A stretch of 58,002 bases of DNA. Source: Oscillospiraceae bacterium. GTDB taxonomy: Bacteria > Bacillota > Clostridia > Oscillospirales > CAG-272. The notes beneath the pieces were generated by a model. It had not been told where the DNA came from. It worked only from the letters and a program-made list of their open reading frames with translations, and did no database searches. Within the stretch, counting starts at the first letter, position 1, and every line of letters begins with the position of its first letter. The DNA lies in NCBI GenBank assembly GCA_015065385.1, contig SVQK01000029.1, positions 1 through 58,002 on the forward strand. The letters are read 5' to 3'. Of the stretch, positions 35,841 through 44,828 are shown piece by piece. The translations under genes and the position numbers were made by a program.

Positions 35841-36764
35841 TTATCCCATATTCTCTACCACCCGGCGGACGACGGATTCGCCTTCCGCGCGGTCGTTCGT
35901 CCAGACGGAGATTCGGTAGATGATTCCCTCGTGGATGAAGTGCGCGGAGATATCCCAGAAGTTATTGTTCCCGGGAGTGAAAACCAGCGTCGCTTCATCC
36001 CCCAAAGAGGTTAGAAGCGTGTCTGACACAGTTTCCGCCTCTTTCAGATCATTGCGGAGTACAACGGCGACGCCTCCATTGTAGATTTCCCACGCCTCAT
36101 CGTTCAAGGGAATAAAGGCATCGACATATACCCTCTCTTCCGTGTCCGGGTAAGAATGCGTGCCGATGACGCTGATGGAGCGGTTATGGTATTTTTCACC
36201 GTTGACATAGTATGCGTGCAGCCGGAAGTTCTCGTTGGGCAGTGTGCCTAGATCCGGATTTACCATCAGTCCACAGTTCAGCCAGTCCGCTGCCTCCTGC
36301 CAGTTGTCGAAGGGAATGACCGAACCTTCATCGATCAACTGGGTGGTCATCGTTGAATCCTCTCCCCGTGGGTTTAGGGATTCAAAGGTCGCCATCACTT
36401 CATCAGACAGGATCAGTGAACCTGTTTGCTCCTCTGTCTTCACGTCGTGGTAGACCATATACTCTTCTTTTCCTTCCCGGAACTCGACCGGCTCCGGAGG
36501 TTTTATTTCGATTTTCATCCTTGCCTGTACCGCGATCACCGCCGCAGCGGCTGCCGTGGTCAGAAGGATCACCGTCAAGGCCGCCGCCAAAAGGACGGTC
36601 AGCTTTTTCGATCGTCTCATGTTCATGCCGTTTTCCGTACTCCTTTCTTTTTCTCCCGCGAGCTTTTCCCGCACAGCCGCCGTCACCCGTCCGGAATCCG
36701 CGCGCTCCGTTATCCGGGAGAAGCTCTCCCTGATGCGTCTGTCGAGAGGATCAAAGTCCGCCAT
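35841..36764 (-). CDS. Membrane protein, probable anti-sigma factor
   Basis: A 307-residue protein with a ~55-residue cytoplasmic N-terminus (FDPLDRRIRESFSRITERADSGRVTAAVREKL), one transmembrane helix (about 55-83, LTVLLAAALTVILLTTAAAAAVIAV) and an extracellular domain of ~220 residues that I do not recognise. It overlaps the ECF sigma factor gene by 14 bases. This arrangement strongly suggests that its cytoplasmic part holds the sigma factor inactive while the outer part senses a signal. The start at 36764 follows AAGGAGGAG. The signal is unknown. Confidence 0.75.
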   Translation of the reverse strand: MADFDPLDRRIRESFSRITERADSGRVTAAVREKLAGEKERSTENGMNMRRSKKLTVLLAAALTVILLTTAAAAAVIAVQARMKIEIKPPEPVEFREGKEEYMVYHDVKTEEQTGSLILSDEVMATFESLNPRGEDSTMTTQLIDEGSVIPFDNWQEAADWLNCGLMVNPDLGTLPNENFRLHAYYVNGEKYHNRSISVIGTHSYPDTEERVYVDAFIPLNDEAWEIYNGGVAVVLRNDLKEAETVSDTLLTSLGDEATLVFTPGNNNFWDISAHFIHEGIIYRISVWTNDRAEGESVVRRVVENMG

Positions 36765-37227
36765 TGTGTTTCTCCTCCTTTTCAAGTTCCTGCCGGAGTT
36801 TTTTTCTTGCGAGCGAAAACCGTTTTCTCGCCCAGACCTCGCTTTTTCCGAACCGGGCGGCGATCTCCCTGTAGTCCTCCTCCTCCACGACGCGGCTGTA
36901 CACCACGGCTCGGTCCGCGGGGGAGAGCTTCAATAAGGCCGCCGTCATGCCGTCTGACAGGGCGTCGCTCTGCGCGGGCGGTCTGTCCGGCTCCCGGAAC
37001 CATTTTCTGCTCCGGAGCAGGTCCACGCAGATCCGGTAGGCGGTCTTATAGAGGAACGAATTTGCGGCGGCCTCGTTCGGCAGTCGGTCGAGATTCCGCC
37101 ACAGCCGGAGATAGGCTTCCTGCGCGGCGTCCTCTGCGTCAGCGGATCCCACGATCGCGGCGCAGTATCCGGTCAGCTTTCCGGCTCCCGCTTCCAGATA
37201 CGCCTCGAAATCAAATCCTTCTTCCAT
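36751..37227 (-). CDS. ECF-type RNA polymerase sigma factor
   Basis: A 158-residue sigma-70-family factor with region 2 (about 15-75, GYCAAIVGSADAEDAAQEAYLRLWRNLDRL) and region 4 (about 100-150, LSPADRAVVYSRVVEEEDYREIAARFGKSEVWARKRFSLARKKL). It directs core RNA polymerase to alternative promoters. Start at 37227 lies after AAAGGAGG. Co-transcribed with its probable anti-sigma partner. A TATAAT-like box lies upstream on the minus strand near 37296 without a matching -35 element, so the promoter may be of a different class. Confidence 0.92.
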   Translation of the reverse strand: MEEGFDFEAYLEAGAGKLTGYCAAIVGSADAEDAAQEAYLRLWRNLDRLPNEAAANSFLYKTAYRICVDLLRSRKWFREPDRPPAQSDALSDGMTAALLKLSPADRAVVYSRVVEEEDYREIAARFGKSEVWARKRFSLARKKLRQELEKEEKHNGGL

Positions 37228-37406
37228 AAAACCTCCTTTCCGGGGGCCTTCGCAGCCGTCGTTCGTCCGTCTGAATCGTGATCACGTTTCAATTATAGAA
37301 CGGAGCAGGGCGCGGATTTGTGAAGGTGGAGAAAAAGAATTTTGAAAAAAAGATCCCGCCCGCACAGGCCGATCCTCATTCTCCCCGAATGTTCACAAGT
37401 GTCTCC

Positions 37407-37435
37407 TTGACATAGGCTCCCGCTGTTGCTATAAT
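37407..37435 (+). promoter_or_regulatory. Promoter of the acetylesterase-kinase-hydrolase operon
   Basis: TTGACA, 17 bases, TATAAT. Confidence 0.85.
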
Positions 37436-37476
37436 CAAGACGGTACGGATCGGGATTCTTTTCAGAGAGGCTTACG

Positions 37477-38211
37477 ATGGATGTGATCATTTTCGGCGGG
37501 CAGAGCAACATGGAGGGGCAGACGGAGGGACTTCCTTCCCCGAACGATCCCATGGACGGGGTGATGGAATACCGGTTCCTCACGGACAGCGTGATCCCGC
37601 TCGTCCACCCGGTCGGGGAGAATATGAATCCCGCGATCGAAGGGGCGAACGGCGGCTTCGGCTCCCTGCTCCCCGACTTCTGCAAGACCTACCGCCGGGA
37701 GACCGGACATGAAGTGCTGGCGGTCCACGCGGCGCAGGGAGCGACCCGAATCGACGAGTGGCTGCCGGAGACGGAGCGCTACAAGGTTGCTCTTTCCAAG
37801 ATCCTCGCGGCGGAGAGGGCGGTGGGGGAGTCCCTCGGGCGGATCTATTACGTCTGGCTGCAGGGCGAATCGGACGCCGTTTCCAAGGTTCCGATGAAGA
37901 CCTACCTCGAACGGCTGATCCGGTATAAGGACGCCCTCAAACGAGACGCCGGGATCGACGCCTTCGGGATCATCCGGGTGGGGTATTTCACCTCTGCCCA
38001 TGAATGCGACGAGGCGATCATGACCGCGCAGGAGACGGCATGCGGGACCGACTCCGACTTTCTCATGCTGACCCGCATCACGGCGGAGCTCTCCCTCGAT
38101 CCCGCGTGGATCAACCCGAACGCCGCAGGACACTACAACAACCGCGCCATGACAAGGATCGGCGAATCCGCCGGGTTTGCGCTGGCGCAGTTTGAAAAAG
38201 GACGGACATGA
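37477..38211 (+). CDS. Sialate O-acetylesterase-type SGNH hydrolase
   Basis: A 244-residue carbohydrate esterase of the SASA/CE6 type, expected to remove acetyl groups from sugars. Block I GGQSNMEGQ contains the nucleophile Ser; the WLQGESD block and INPNAAGHYNN (likely catalytic His region) are also visible. No signal peptide, so intracellular. First gene of a three-gene operon; it overlaps the lipid kinase gene by four bases. Confidence 0.85.
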   Translation: MDVIIFGGQSNMEGQTEGLPSPNDPMDGVMEYRFLTDSVIPLVHPVGENMNPAIEGANGGFGSLLPDFCKTYRRETGHEVLAVHAAQGATRIDEWLPETERYKVALSKILAAERAVGESLGRIYYVWLQGESDAVSKVPMKTYLERLIRYKDALKRDAGIDAFGIIRVGYFTSAHECDEAIMTAQETACGTDSDFLMLTRITAELSLDPAWINPNAAGHYNNRAMTRIGESAGFALAQFEKGRT

Positions 38212-39089
38212 AGAAACTGCTTCTCATCATCAATCCCGTGACCGCACGCTCGGCCGTGACGCCCGCTCTGATCGACGTGATCGACTGCTTTGAAAAGGGC
38301 GGATGCGCGGTGACGGTCCATGTGACGCAATACAAGAACGACACCTTCGACACGGTGAAGAAGCTCGGCGGGGACTACGATGTGATCGTCTGCGCGGGCG
38401 GGGACGGAACGCTCAACGAGACGGTGTCAGCGGTGATCTCTCTGGAACGGAAGCCGAAGATCGGCTATCTGCCCACCGGGACCACCAACGATTTCGCGGT
38501 CAGCTGGGGGATCCCCCGCAAGCCGCTCGACGCCGCGCGCAAAATCACGAACACGGAGCCGGTCCACACGGACGTGAATCTCTTCTGCGGGCGGCCCTAT
38601 ATGTACGTCGCGGCGTTCGGGGCGTTCACGGAAGCCTCGTATTCCACGCCGCAGAGCATGAAGCAGAACCTCGGCTGGTCGGCCTACATCATCGAAGGGC
38701 TGAAAAGCGTGCCGTCGATCCGCCCCATCCACATGAAAATCCGCTACGACGGCGGAGAGGAGGAGGGCGACTACCTCTACGGCATGGTCTCCAACACCCG
38801 GCGCGTGGGCGGCTTTGATCTGAAAATGCGGGAGGACATCAGCCTCTCGGACGGACTCATGGAGGTCATTCTGATCCGGAAGCCGGACAATCCCTCGGAC
38901 AACGGAAAGATGCTCGGCGCGGTTCTGATGCAGGACACGTCCAGCGAGTTCATCACCTTCGCCCATACGACGAAGCTGTCCTTCGAAGCGGACGAACCCG
39001 TGCCGTGGACGGTGGACGGCGAAAACGGCGGCGCGGTCCGGGAGGGCGAGTTCTCCGTGATGGAACGCGCGGTCGAGATCTATTTCTGA
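38208..39089 (+). CDS. Diacylglycerol/lipid kinase family protein (DagK/YegS)
   Basis: A 293-residue kinase that phosphorylates diacylglycerol or a related lipid, recycling lipid turned over by envelope synthesis. The N-terminal KLLLIINPVTARSA and the ATP-binding CAGGDGTLNETVSAV are diagnostic, followed by GYLPTGTTNDFAVSWGIP. The C-terminal beta-sandwich ends with PWTVDGENGG, close to the family DGE motif. Translationally coupled to the upstream esterase; the functional link between the two is not obvious. Confidence 0.93.
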   Translation: MKKLLLIINPVTARSAVTPALIDVIDCFEKGGCAVTVHVTQYKNDTFDTVKKLGGDYDVIVCAGGDGTLNETVSAVISLERKPKIGYLPTGTTNDFAVSWGIPRKPLDAARKITNTEPVHTDVNLFCGRPYMYVAAFGAFTEASYSTPQSMKQNLGWSAYIIEGLKSVPSIRPIHMKIRYDGGEEEGDYLYGMVSNTRRVGGFDLKMREDISLSDGLMEVILIRKPDNPSDNGKMLGAVLMQDTSSEFITFAHTTKLSFEADEPVPWTVDGENGGAVREGEFSVMERAVEIYF

Positions 39090-39104
39090 AAAGGAGAGCG
39101 GATC

Positions 39105-40430
39105 ATGAGCAATCCGATCGATCCGAAGACGGTCATTCCCCCTTTCGAGGGAGGCGTTCCTGCGGAGGGCTTCTACAACGCGGGCCCGGTTTTGGCGGAC
39201 GACACCCGCTGGACGACGCCGGAGGACGCGATCATGAAGATTTACGCCCAAACCGCGCAGGAGGATTTCGCGCGATACGTCCGGATCCTCGAGGCCGCCG
39301 GATTCGAAGACCTCTGGATTAATGAGAACGCGGCGTTTTCGGCGGTTTCCGGTCACTGTGACGGCGCGCAGGTTTACGCGTACCGGACAAAGGCGACGGG
39401 AGAAGTGCGCCTGATCTGCGAGACCGAAGCCTCGACTCCTGTCACAAAGATCAGCCGAGGCGTGGGGCAGGGGACGGAGGAGATCTGTCAGTACGCCCTG
39501 TACTACGATCCGGAGAACGGCCATTCGTCGACCACGACCAACTGCGGGATGTTCTACGCGGTGAAGCTCGCGGACTCGAGCCTCTTCCTCATCGACGGCG
39601 GTGACGAACTGCAGTGCTCCGACGAGGCGGTTGCCGGGATGCTCGCCTTTCTGCGGGAGTTCAGCGGCGTCGCGGAGGGGGAGAAGATCCGCATTTCCGG
39701 ATGGTTCTTCACCCATGCGCACGGGGATCACATGGCGGCCTGCATTCGGTTATTGAGAACCTATCCCGACGCGTTTATCCTCGACGGCGTGTATCTCAAT
39801 TTCCCCTCATCCTCCGTAGCGCGGGGGGATTCCGAAAAGATCCTTCTGATGGATACGCTGCGGGAATTCAAAGAGCGGGACGCCGCCGTCGTCAAGCTCC
39901 ACACCGGCATGACCTTCTCCCTCGCCGGGACGAGATTCGACGTGCTCTACACCCACGAGGACGCCGTAAAACCGGAGAATCCCTCCGTCTATCCGTTCAG
40001 GGACTTCAACTGCACGTCCACGGTGCTGAAAATGACGACGAAGAGCGGCGGCTCTGTGATGTGGCTCGGCGACACCAACGTGGAGACGGAGGCGCTGGTC
40101 GCCAAAACCGTCCCGGCGGAGCTCTGGAAATCCGACGTGGTTCAGATCGCGCACCACTGCTTCAACTATCTCTCGACCCTCTACCCGATGATCGACGCGA
40201 ACTGGGCGATGCTCCCGAATTCGGTCTTCGGCGGTCACACCCCGGAGAACGATCCCAAGCGGCGGGAGGTGGAAGCTGTCCTCGCCGATCCCGCGAATCT
40301 CTGGTACGAGGACAAAACGACGGTCTTCCGGTTCGAGGACGGACAGTACAAGGTCGTCCGGGAACTCGACCGGGTCGGAGGCGAGCACGACGGGACCGAT
40401 TTGCTCGGACGGAAACACCCGGTAAACTGA
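39105..40430 (+). CDS. Metallo-beta-lactamase-fold hydrolase
   Basis: A 441-residue protein with an N-terminal ~140-residue region unlike the core, then an MBL fold. The zinc motif is FTHAHGDHMAA, with later ligands in MWLGDTNVE and QIAHHCFN. The arrangement is like MBL domains of hydrolases and ComEC-type proteins, but the substrate is unknown. No signal peptide. Last gene of the operon, 15 bases after dagK, followed by a strong terminator. Confidence 0.8.
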   Translation: MSNPIDPKTVIPPFEGGVPAEGFYNAGPVLADDTRWTTPEDAIMKIYAQTAQEDFARYVRILEAAGFEDLWINENAAFSAVSGHCDGAQVYAYRTKATGEVRLICETEASTPVTKISRGVGQGTEEICQYALYYDPENGHSSTTTNCGMFYAVKLADSSLFLIDGGDELQCSDEAVAGMLAFLREFSGVAEGEKIRISGWFFTHAHGDHMAACIRLLRTYPDAFILDGVYLNFPSSSVARGDSEKILLMDTLREFKERDAAVVKLHTGMTFSLAGTRFDVLYTHEDAVKPENPSVYPFRDFNCTSTVLKMTTKSGGSVMWLGDTNVETEALVAKTVPAELWKSDVVQIAHHCFNYLSTLYPMIDANWAMLPNSVFGGHTPENDPKRREVEAVLADPANLWYEDKTTVFRFEDGQYKVVRELDRVGGEHDGTDLLGRKHPVN

Positions 40431-40444
40431 CATAAAAAAGAAAG

Positions 40445-40487
40445 ACTCTGCGCTGACCTCACAATGAAGTCGGACGCAGAGTTTTTT
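40445..40487. terminator. Bidirectional terminator between convergent operons
   Basis: ACTCTGCG pairs with CGCAGAGT; T run on the plus side and T-rich sequence on the minus side. Confidence 0.85.
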
Positions 40488-40492
40488 GTTGG

Positions 40493-40927
40493 TTACGGCG
40501 ACGGAATGTCAAATTCGGCGTACAGCGTGGTTTTTTCGATCGCTGAACTGATCTTGTGAAGAAATCCCTTGCATATGCGGTAGTGTCCCGGTTCGAGCGC
40601 TCCGTAGAGCAGTTCCCATCCGGCGGACATTTCCTTTGTCTGCCCGGGATCGGCGCTGATTCCGACGGCGTTGAAGATGAGCGGGGTGTCGGTCTCGATC
40701 TCGGGGACAGAGACCCATTCGTCGTTGTCGAGCCGTTCAAGGGAAAAATCCGTTCCGAAAGTCCAGCCCTCTTCATGCGGCGTGATCCGGTATGTGAGAC
40801 CGGTGGAGGTGACGGTTCCGGGGACGATCTCGAATCCGACGGGGGAGTCGTCCGCTTTTTTGCATCCGGGGAGCAGGAACAGAAGCAGCAGGGAGAGACA
40901 GAGGATCACGCAGACAGCGTTTTTCAT
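40493..40927 (-). CDS. Lipoprotein with bacterial Ig-like (Big_14-like) domain
   Basis: A 144-residue lipoprotein. The signal peptide has a lipobox (LFLLPGC). The mature part resembles the small Ig-like domain seen in many Clostridia: GTVTSTGLTYRITP, FGTDFSLERLDNDEWVSVPEI, WELLYGALEPGHYRICK. Role unknown; likely surface-exposed. Last gene of a minus-strand operon of four. Start at 40927 follows AAAGGAAAAA. Confidence 0.7.
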   Translation of the reverse strand: MKNAVCVILCLSLLLLFLLPGCKKADDSPVGFEIVPGTVTSTGLTYRITPHEEGWTFGTDFSLERLDNDEWVSVPEIETDTPLIFNAVGISADPGQTKEMSAGWELLYGALEPGHYRICKGFLHKISSAIEKTTLYAEFDIPSP

Positions 40928-40944
40928 GGGCTTTTTCCTTTCTG

Positions 40945-41439
40945 TCATCCGTGGCAGCGTTTGCACCATTCGTATCCTTCGGCGAGGGCTTCTTCGGGAT
41001 CTTCGCACAGGGCTTTGTTGGATTCCTTCATATCCGTGACCGACTTGCAGTCCGGGAGGTGGATCTTTTTCGTATTGGTGTTCAGCACATAGACGACCGC
41101 CGACGTGTCCGGATCCTCCCCCGGCAGGTCATCCGCTTCGGGAACGGGCGCAGGATCCGGATCGGAAACCAGCGTGTCCGAAACGGCATCCCCGTCGGTT
41201 TCCGTCGGTTCCGTCTTAGAGGCAGGCAGTTCGGGCGGCTGGGTCCGGTCGGCCGGATCGGCAGTGAGCGTGTAAATCACAGGCTCTGCCTCCGGTTCCT
41301 CTCCCACTGTCCGGACGGGATCCCCCGCGCTTCCGGAGGCGATCCAGCGGGGCCAGTTCAATCCGGCGAACCACACACCTCCGATGAGGATCCAGAGCGC
41401 CGCCAGCAGAACGACGCTCCGGGTCTTTCCGCTCTTCAT
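40945..41439 (-). CDS. Membrane protein with C-terminal Ada-like zinc motif
   Basis: A 164-residue protein: short basic N-terminus, one transmembrane helix (about 8-26), a Pro/Asp/Glu-rich extracellular linker of ~90 residues, and a C-terminal ~45-residue module (YVLNTNTKKIHLPDCKSVTDM...GYEWCKRCHG). That module matches the small HxxDC...CxxC domain often attached to nucleases or MBL proteins in Firmicutes and related to the metal-binding domain of Ada. Four bases after the isomerase-DUF6807 gene. Function unknown. Confidence 0.7.
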   Translation of the reverse strand: MKSGKTRSVVLLAALWILIGGVWFAGLNWPRWIASGSAGDPVRTVGEEPEAEPVIYTLTADPADRTQPPELPASKTEPTETDGDAVSDTLVSDPDPAPVPEADDLPGEDPDTSAVVYVLNTNTKKIHLPDCKSVTDMKESNKALCEDPEEALAEGYEWCKRCHG

Positions 41440-41443
41440 CGCG

Positions 41444-43348
41444 TCACTCCGCCCGCGGGCTCACCGTGTACTGGACGAACCGGTCGGAGAGCTCGTCACG
41501 GGTCATTTCGCGGCGGCGGAACAGGATGCGGAAGCGGTAGGTCAGACTCTCTCCCGCAGGGATGGTGAGTCCGCCCTTGAAATAGAGGTTGTTCGCGGCA
41601 AAGAGGCCGTAGGAGCGGATGTGCCACGCTGTCGGGAACCGCTCGTTCTTCTCGTTGTCGAAGACGGTGACGCCCATCGGACCAACGCCGGGAACCGTGC
41701 CCGCGTAGTCGCACCACTCCGCCGACCGGCTCCAGCACTCGCCCTCACCGACGCCGCCCCAGGAATTGGACAGCACGCCGCAGCCGATGTCCTCTCTCAG
41801 CTCGTCCCGCATCCGAATGCCGAGGGGACCGGCCTCCTTCGTTGGTCCGAAGTTCACCGTACCGAAGTCCGCGCGGAAGGTCACGGCAAGATCGAGCGCG
41901 CGGCATTCCTCGGACTGGTTGTAGACGGTGTACCGGGTGGATTCGCGCAGCAGAGGCTTGCCGTCGTGATCCGTCCAGAGATTGTTCGCGGTGAAGGAGG
42001 CGAAGGCGGACGCGCTTTCCACCGACTCGATGCCCTCGTTCCGTACATATCCGTGATTCGGCGTCTCGTTCCAGCAGTCCACACCGTTCACGTCGCCCAC
42101 CGCGATGAACACGGACCGCTGGTGCGGATGCTCCTTCACGGTCAGATCGAGCCGTGTGAAGGGATTGCCCCGGTCGTCCTTCACCTGTCCGAAGAACGGC
42201 TTTGGGATCGCCGGGTCAAAGACATACTCCGAGAAGAGATGCCCGCCGATCGTGACCTCGACCTTGTGCTCCTCCGGCAGAAGCTCCGCGTTCGGCGCGC
42301 CCGGAACCGGATCGGAGGAGAAGGTCAGCGTCAGCGTTTCCCCACGTTTGGCGGTCAGGATCACGAGCACACCGTCCGCCATGGCAGAGGCCGGGAAGAT
42401 CCGGTCGCCGCATTTCGCGGAGGTCACAATGGGCGGAACGGCCCCTTCCTTCACGGGAATATATACGGGTTCCTCGCGGCAGTCCCGCGCAGGCGTTACT
42501 TCGACGGTTGTAATTTCTTTGAAGATCTCTTTCATATAGGCTAACCCCCGGACTGCGTCCGTTTTGAAATCTTTGAATCCGCATTCGATGCTGACCGCTC
42601 CGTCGTATCCCGCCCGGATCAGCTCCCGCGCGAATCGGCGGTTGTAGGAGAGATCGCCGCTGTCCTCCGAGCCGGGAACGGAGCGTTTCGGAGCCTCGGC
42701 GATGTGGCAGTGGCGGAGCAGGTCGGCATAGTTCCGCACCGCTCCGAGATCCACGCCCTCCTCAGCCATGTGGAAGGAGTCGTACAGCAGCAGCACGTTC
42801 GGATCGTTCATCTCCCGGATGGCGTCGCCCGCCTCGGGAACGGTGACGAAGACGTTGGTCTCCGCGCGGCGCAGCGGTTCGATCACGAGGGTCACGCCGT
42901 GGGAGGACGCCAGCTTTCCAAGCTCTTTTACGAAGTCATAGAGCGCGGTGCAGCTGTTTTCCTTTTCCGGGATCAGCGAACGGGCTCCCCCGCTGCCGAA
43001 CACGGCAAAGGACGCGCCGAGCTTTTCCATGATCCCGAAGATCCTGTCTGCGCGGGCATAGAACGGCGTCCGGTCTGCGTCGGGATGCGCCAGCTTCCAG
43101 TCTCCCGGAAAGAGGCTGTTGACCGCGACGAGGCCGAGAGGATCGCGGTCGTTTTCTTCGGCCAGCTCCCGGATCTCGTCGTCGGAAAGTCCGGCCAGCA
43201 TTCCGCCCGCGCATTCGGTACAGTCATAGCCGGCGGAAAGAAGGAATCTGCATTTACTCACGATCTGGGAGACGGGGCTTTCCGGTACGCCCGCCACCCC
43301 TTCCGGCATGAGGGATCCGCCGGGGATGCAGCAGCTCAGTTTGATCAT
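41444..43348 (-). CDS. Fusion: sugar-phosphate isomerase/epimerase-type TIM barrel with DUF6807 (PmoA-like) domain
   Basis: A 634-residue two-domain protein. Residues 1 to ~275 form an AP_endonuclease_2-type barrel found in xylose-isomerase-like sugar isomerases and epimerases (VIEPLRRAETN, LLLYDSFHMAEEG, HCHIAEAPKR, AVSIECGF with Glu/His/Asp metal ligands). Residues ~290 to 634 match the PmoA/DUF6807 family (HPHQRSVFIAVGDVNGVDCW). DUF6807 proteins are usually separate genes near sugar-catabolic loci. The fusion suggests both domains act on the same sugar derivative, perhaps after deacetylation by the neighbouring SGNH esterase. No signal peptide. Confidence 0.8.
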   Translation of the reverse strand: MIKLSCCIPGGSLMPEGVAGVPESPVSQIVSKCRFLLSAGYDCTECAGGMLAGLSDDEIRELAEENDRDPLGLVAVNSLFPGDWKLAHPDADRTPFYARADRIFGIMEKLGASFAVFGSGGARSLIPEKENSCTALYDFVKELGKLASSHGVTLVIEPLRRAETNVFVTVPEAGDAIREMNDPNVLLLYDSFHMAEEGVDLGAVRNYADLLRHCHIAEAPKRSVPGSEDSGDLSYNRRFARELIRAGYDGAVSIECGFKDFKTDAVRGLAYMKEIFKEITTVEVTPARDCREEPVYIPVKEGAVPPIVTSAKCGDRIFPASAMADGVLVILTAKRGETLTLTFSSDPVPGAPNAELLPEEHKVEVTIGGHLFSEYVFDPAIPKPFFGQVKDDRGNPFTRLDLTVKEHPHQRSVFIAVGDVNGVDCWNETPNHGYVRNEGIESVESASAFASFTANNLWTDHDGKPLLRESTRYTVYNQSEECRALDLAVTFRADFGTVNFGPTKEAGPLGIRMRDELREDIGCGVLSNSWGGVGEGECWSRSAEWCDYAGTVPGVGPMGVTVFDNEKNERFPTAWHIRSYGLFAANNLYFKGGLTIPAGESLTYRFRILFRRREMTRDELSDRFVQYTVSPRAE

Positions 43349-43388
43349 GTTTCACGAATCTCCGTTTCTGTGCGAACTCCGCGCGGGA

Positions 43389-44045
43389 TCAAAGGAACGA
43401 GCGGTCTACGCCGATGGCCTTGATGAACTCGCGGGCGATCAGAAGGGATCCGATCTGTCCCGGATGGACGCGGTCCCAGCTGATATAGGAGGAATGGCGG
43501 TACTGCAAATAATCGTCGAAGGCCGACTGCAGATTGATGAAGTGACAGTTGTACTTCTTCGCAGTCTCCTCACAGATCTTGACGTATTTATCGGTCGTCT
43601 GGCGCATCCAGTCCTCCCGGCAGGGCTCCATGAAGAAGGGGGACATCAGAATCACGCCCTTGACCGCGGGGAGCGTGCGCTCCATCATCTTCTGGAGATT
43701 GTCCCGGTATTCGTCTGCGTAGACATGCCGGTTCAGCACGCCGGGGGAGTCGTACTGCCGCCAGATATCGTTGATGCCGATCATGACGCTCACCCAGTCG
43801 GGATTGAGGTTCATGACGTCGTTCTGCCATCTTGCGAGCAGGGCGCGGCTGGTGTCTCCGCTGTTGCCGGTGTTGGAGATCCAGAGCGCCCAGTCGGGAT
43901 AGAGCACGTTCAGGATGTTTTCGATCTGGCGCACATAGCCGTCGCCCACGCCCTGATGAAGTCCTTCTCCGACGGGTCTGGCCCGTCCCGCGTCCGTGGT
44001 GGAGTCTCCGGTGAATACGATCCGGTCGCCGTTCTGCAGCAGCAT
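43389..44045 (-). CDS. GDSL/SGNH esterase, rhamnogalacturonan-acetylesterase-like
   Basis: A 218-residue SGNH hydrolase likely removing acetyl groups from plant polysaccharide fragments. Block I is FTGDSTTDAGR (nucleophile Ser), block II ISNTGNSGDTS, block III IGINDIW and block V WDRVHPGQIG (Asp and His). No signal peptide. The start at 44045 follows GGGAGG; the frame continues upstream without homology. First gene of a minus-strand operon with the isomerase-DUF6807 fusion 40 bases downstream. Confidence 0.88.
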   Translation of the reverse strand: MLLQNGDRIVFTGDSTTDAGRARPVGEGLHQGVGDGYVRQIENILNVLYPDWALWISNTGNSGDTSRALLARWQNDVMNLNPDWVSVMIGINDIWRQYDSPGVLNRHVYADEYRDNLQKMMERTLPAVKGVILMSPFFMEPCREDWMRQTTDKYVKICEETAKKYNCHFINLQSAFDDYLQYRHSSYISWDRVHPGQIGSLLIAREFIKAIGVDRSFL

Positions 44046-44115
44046 AAGGATACCTCCCTGTGGTTCGAGTTGGTTGTTCAGCGCCGTCCTGCTTCTGTGC
44101 GGACGGCTTTTCTTC

Positions 44116-44144
44116 ATCATATCATATCCCGGCCGGGAAAACAA
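44116..44144 (-). promoter_or_regulatory. Probable promoter of the SGNH-isomerase operon
   Basis: Minus-strand TTGTTT (44139-44144), 17 bases, TATGAT (44116-44121). Confidence 0.5.
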
Positions 44145-44193
44145 GCGGTTCGGCAAATTTTCCCGCGCGCCGGATGCCTGAGAGAGGGAGCCA

Positions 44194-44223
44194 TTCTTTG
44201 AAAAATCCGGATTTTTGAAAGAA
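44194..44223. repeat. 30-bp near-perfect inverted repeat without a loop
   Basis: Centred on AAAAATCCGGATTTTT; the arms extend to TTCTTT/AAAGAA with a single mismatched pair. It lies about 50 bases upstream of the SGNH promoter, in a ~400-base gap between divergent genes. A second inverted repeat, CCCGAAAA/TTTTCGGG, occupies 44371-44402. Likely protein-binding sites. Confidence 0.7.
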
Positions 44224-44454
44224 TCGCGGCAGAAGAAACAAATCCTGTGAAAAAACGGAAAAATAGATCGGATTTTCCATCCGCGCGGCACAAGATGTCG
44301 GGGACTTGCTGCGAAAGCGGACACAAGGGAGGCGGAGGCAGCCGGATAGTTTCATGATTGAACTGTTTTGCCCGAAAAAATTCATTTTCGCCCTTTTCGG
44401 GGGAGTATGATAAAGTCAATCAATTGATGATCAATGGATCGGAGCGGGGAGAGG

Positions 44455-44733
44455 ATGAAGAACAAGAACGAACGGACAGAAATAGCGGCGGTGCGGAGGG
44501 AAAATCTCCCCGGGCTGTCCTTGGTTTACGCGCTGTTCCGGACAAAGCGGAGCGGGCGAGACGGATTTGCCTATTCCGTCTCGGTGTCCGTCACCGGGGA
44601 ATACGGCAGCGAAACGGCGACGGCTTCCGATCTGACGGATTCCCGGGAGGATGCGGAGCTGATCTTCCGGCTTCTGGCGGATCAGACCGTCACCCCCTGC
44701 GCTCTGGCCGACGTGCTGGAGGAGATCCTCTGA
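44455..44733 (+). CDS. DUF6514-like small protein
   Basis: A 92-residue protein resembling the DUF6514 family of small clostridial proteins: LSLVYALFRTKRSGRDGFAYSVSVSVT, an alternating strand pattern, then a C-terminal helix ending VTPCALADVLEEIL. Function unknown. Starts at ATG 44455 close behind GGGGAGAGG; an upstream in-frame ATG at 44434 is less likely. It precedes comEC by ~95 bases. Confidence 0.65.
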   Translation: MKNKNERTEIAAVRRENLPGLSLVYALFRTKRSGRDGFAYSVSVSVTGEYGSETATASDLTDSREDAELIFRLLADQTVTPCALADVLEEIL

Positions 44734-44828
44734 ACGGACGAAGATTCTGAAATTGAGCCTATTCCTGCCTGTACTTTTTTCCTGATTTGTGGTACAATAA
44801 GGAAAACCGCGGCGGGGAGGACCGATCC

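Noticed and set aside
37296..37301. Sigma-A promoter of the ECF sigma gene
   Set aside because: A TATAAT-like box is present on the minus strand but no -35 box at a suitable distance.
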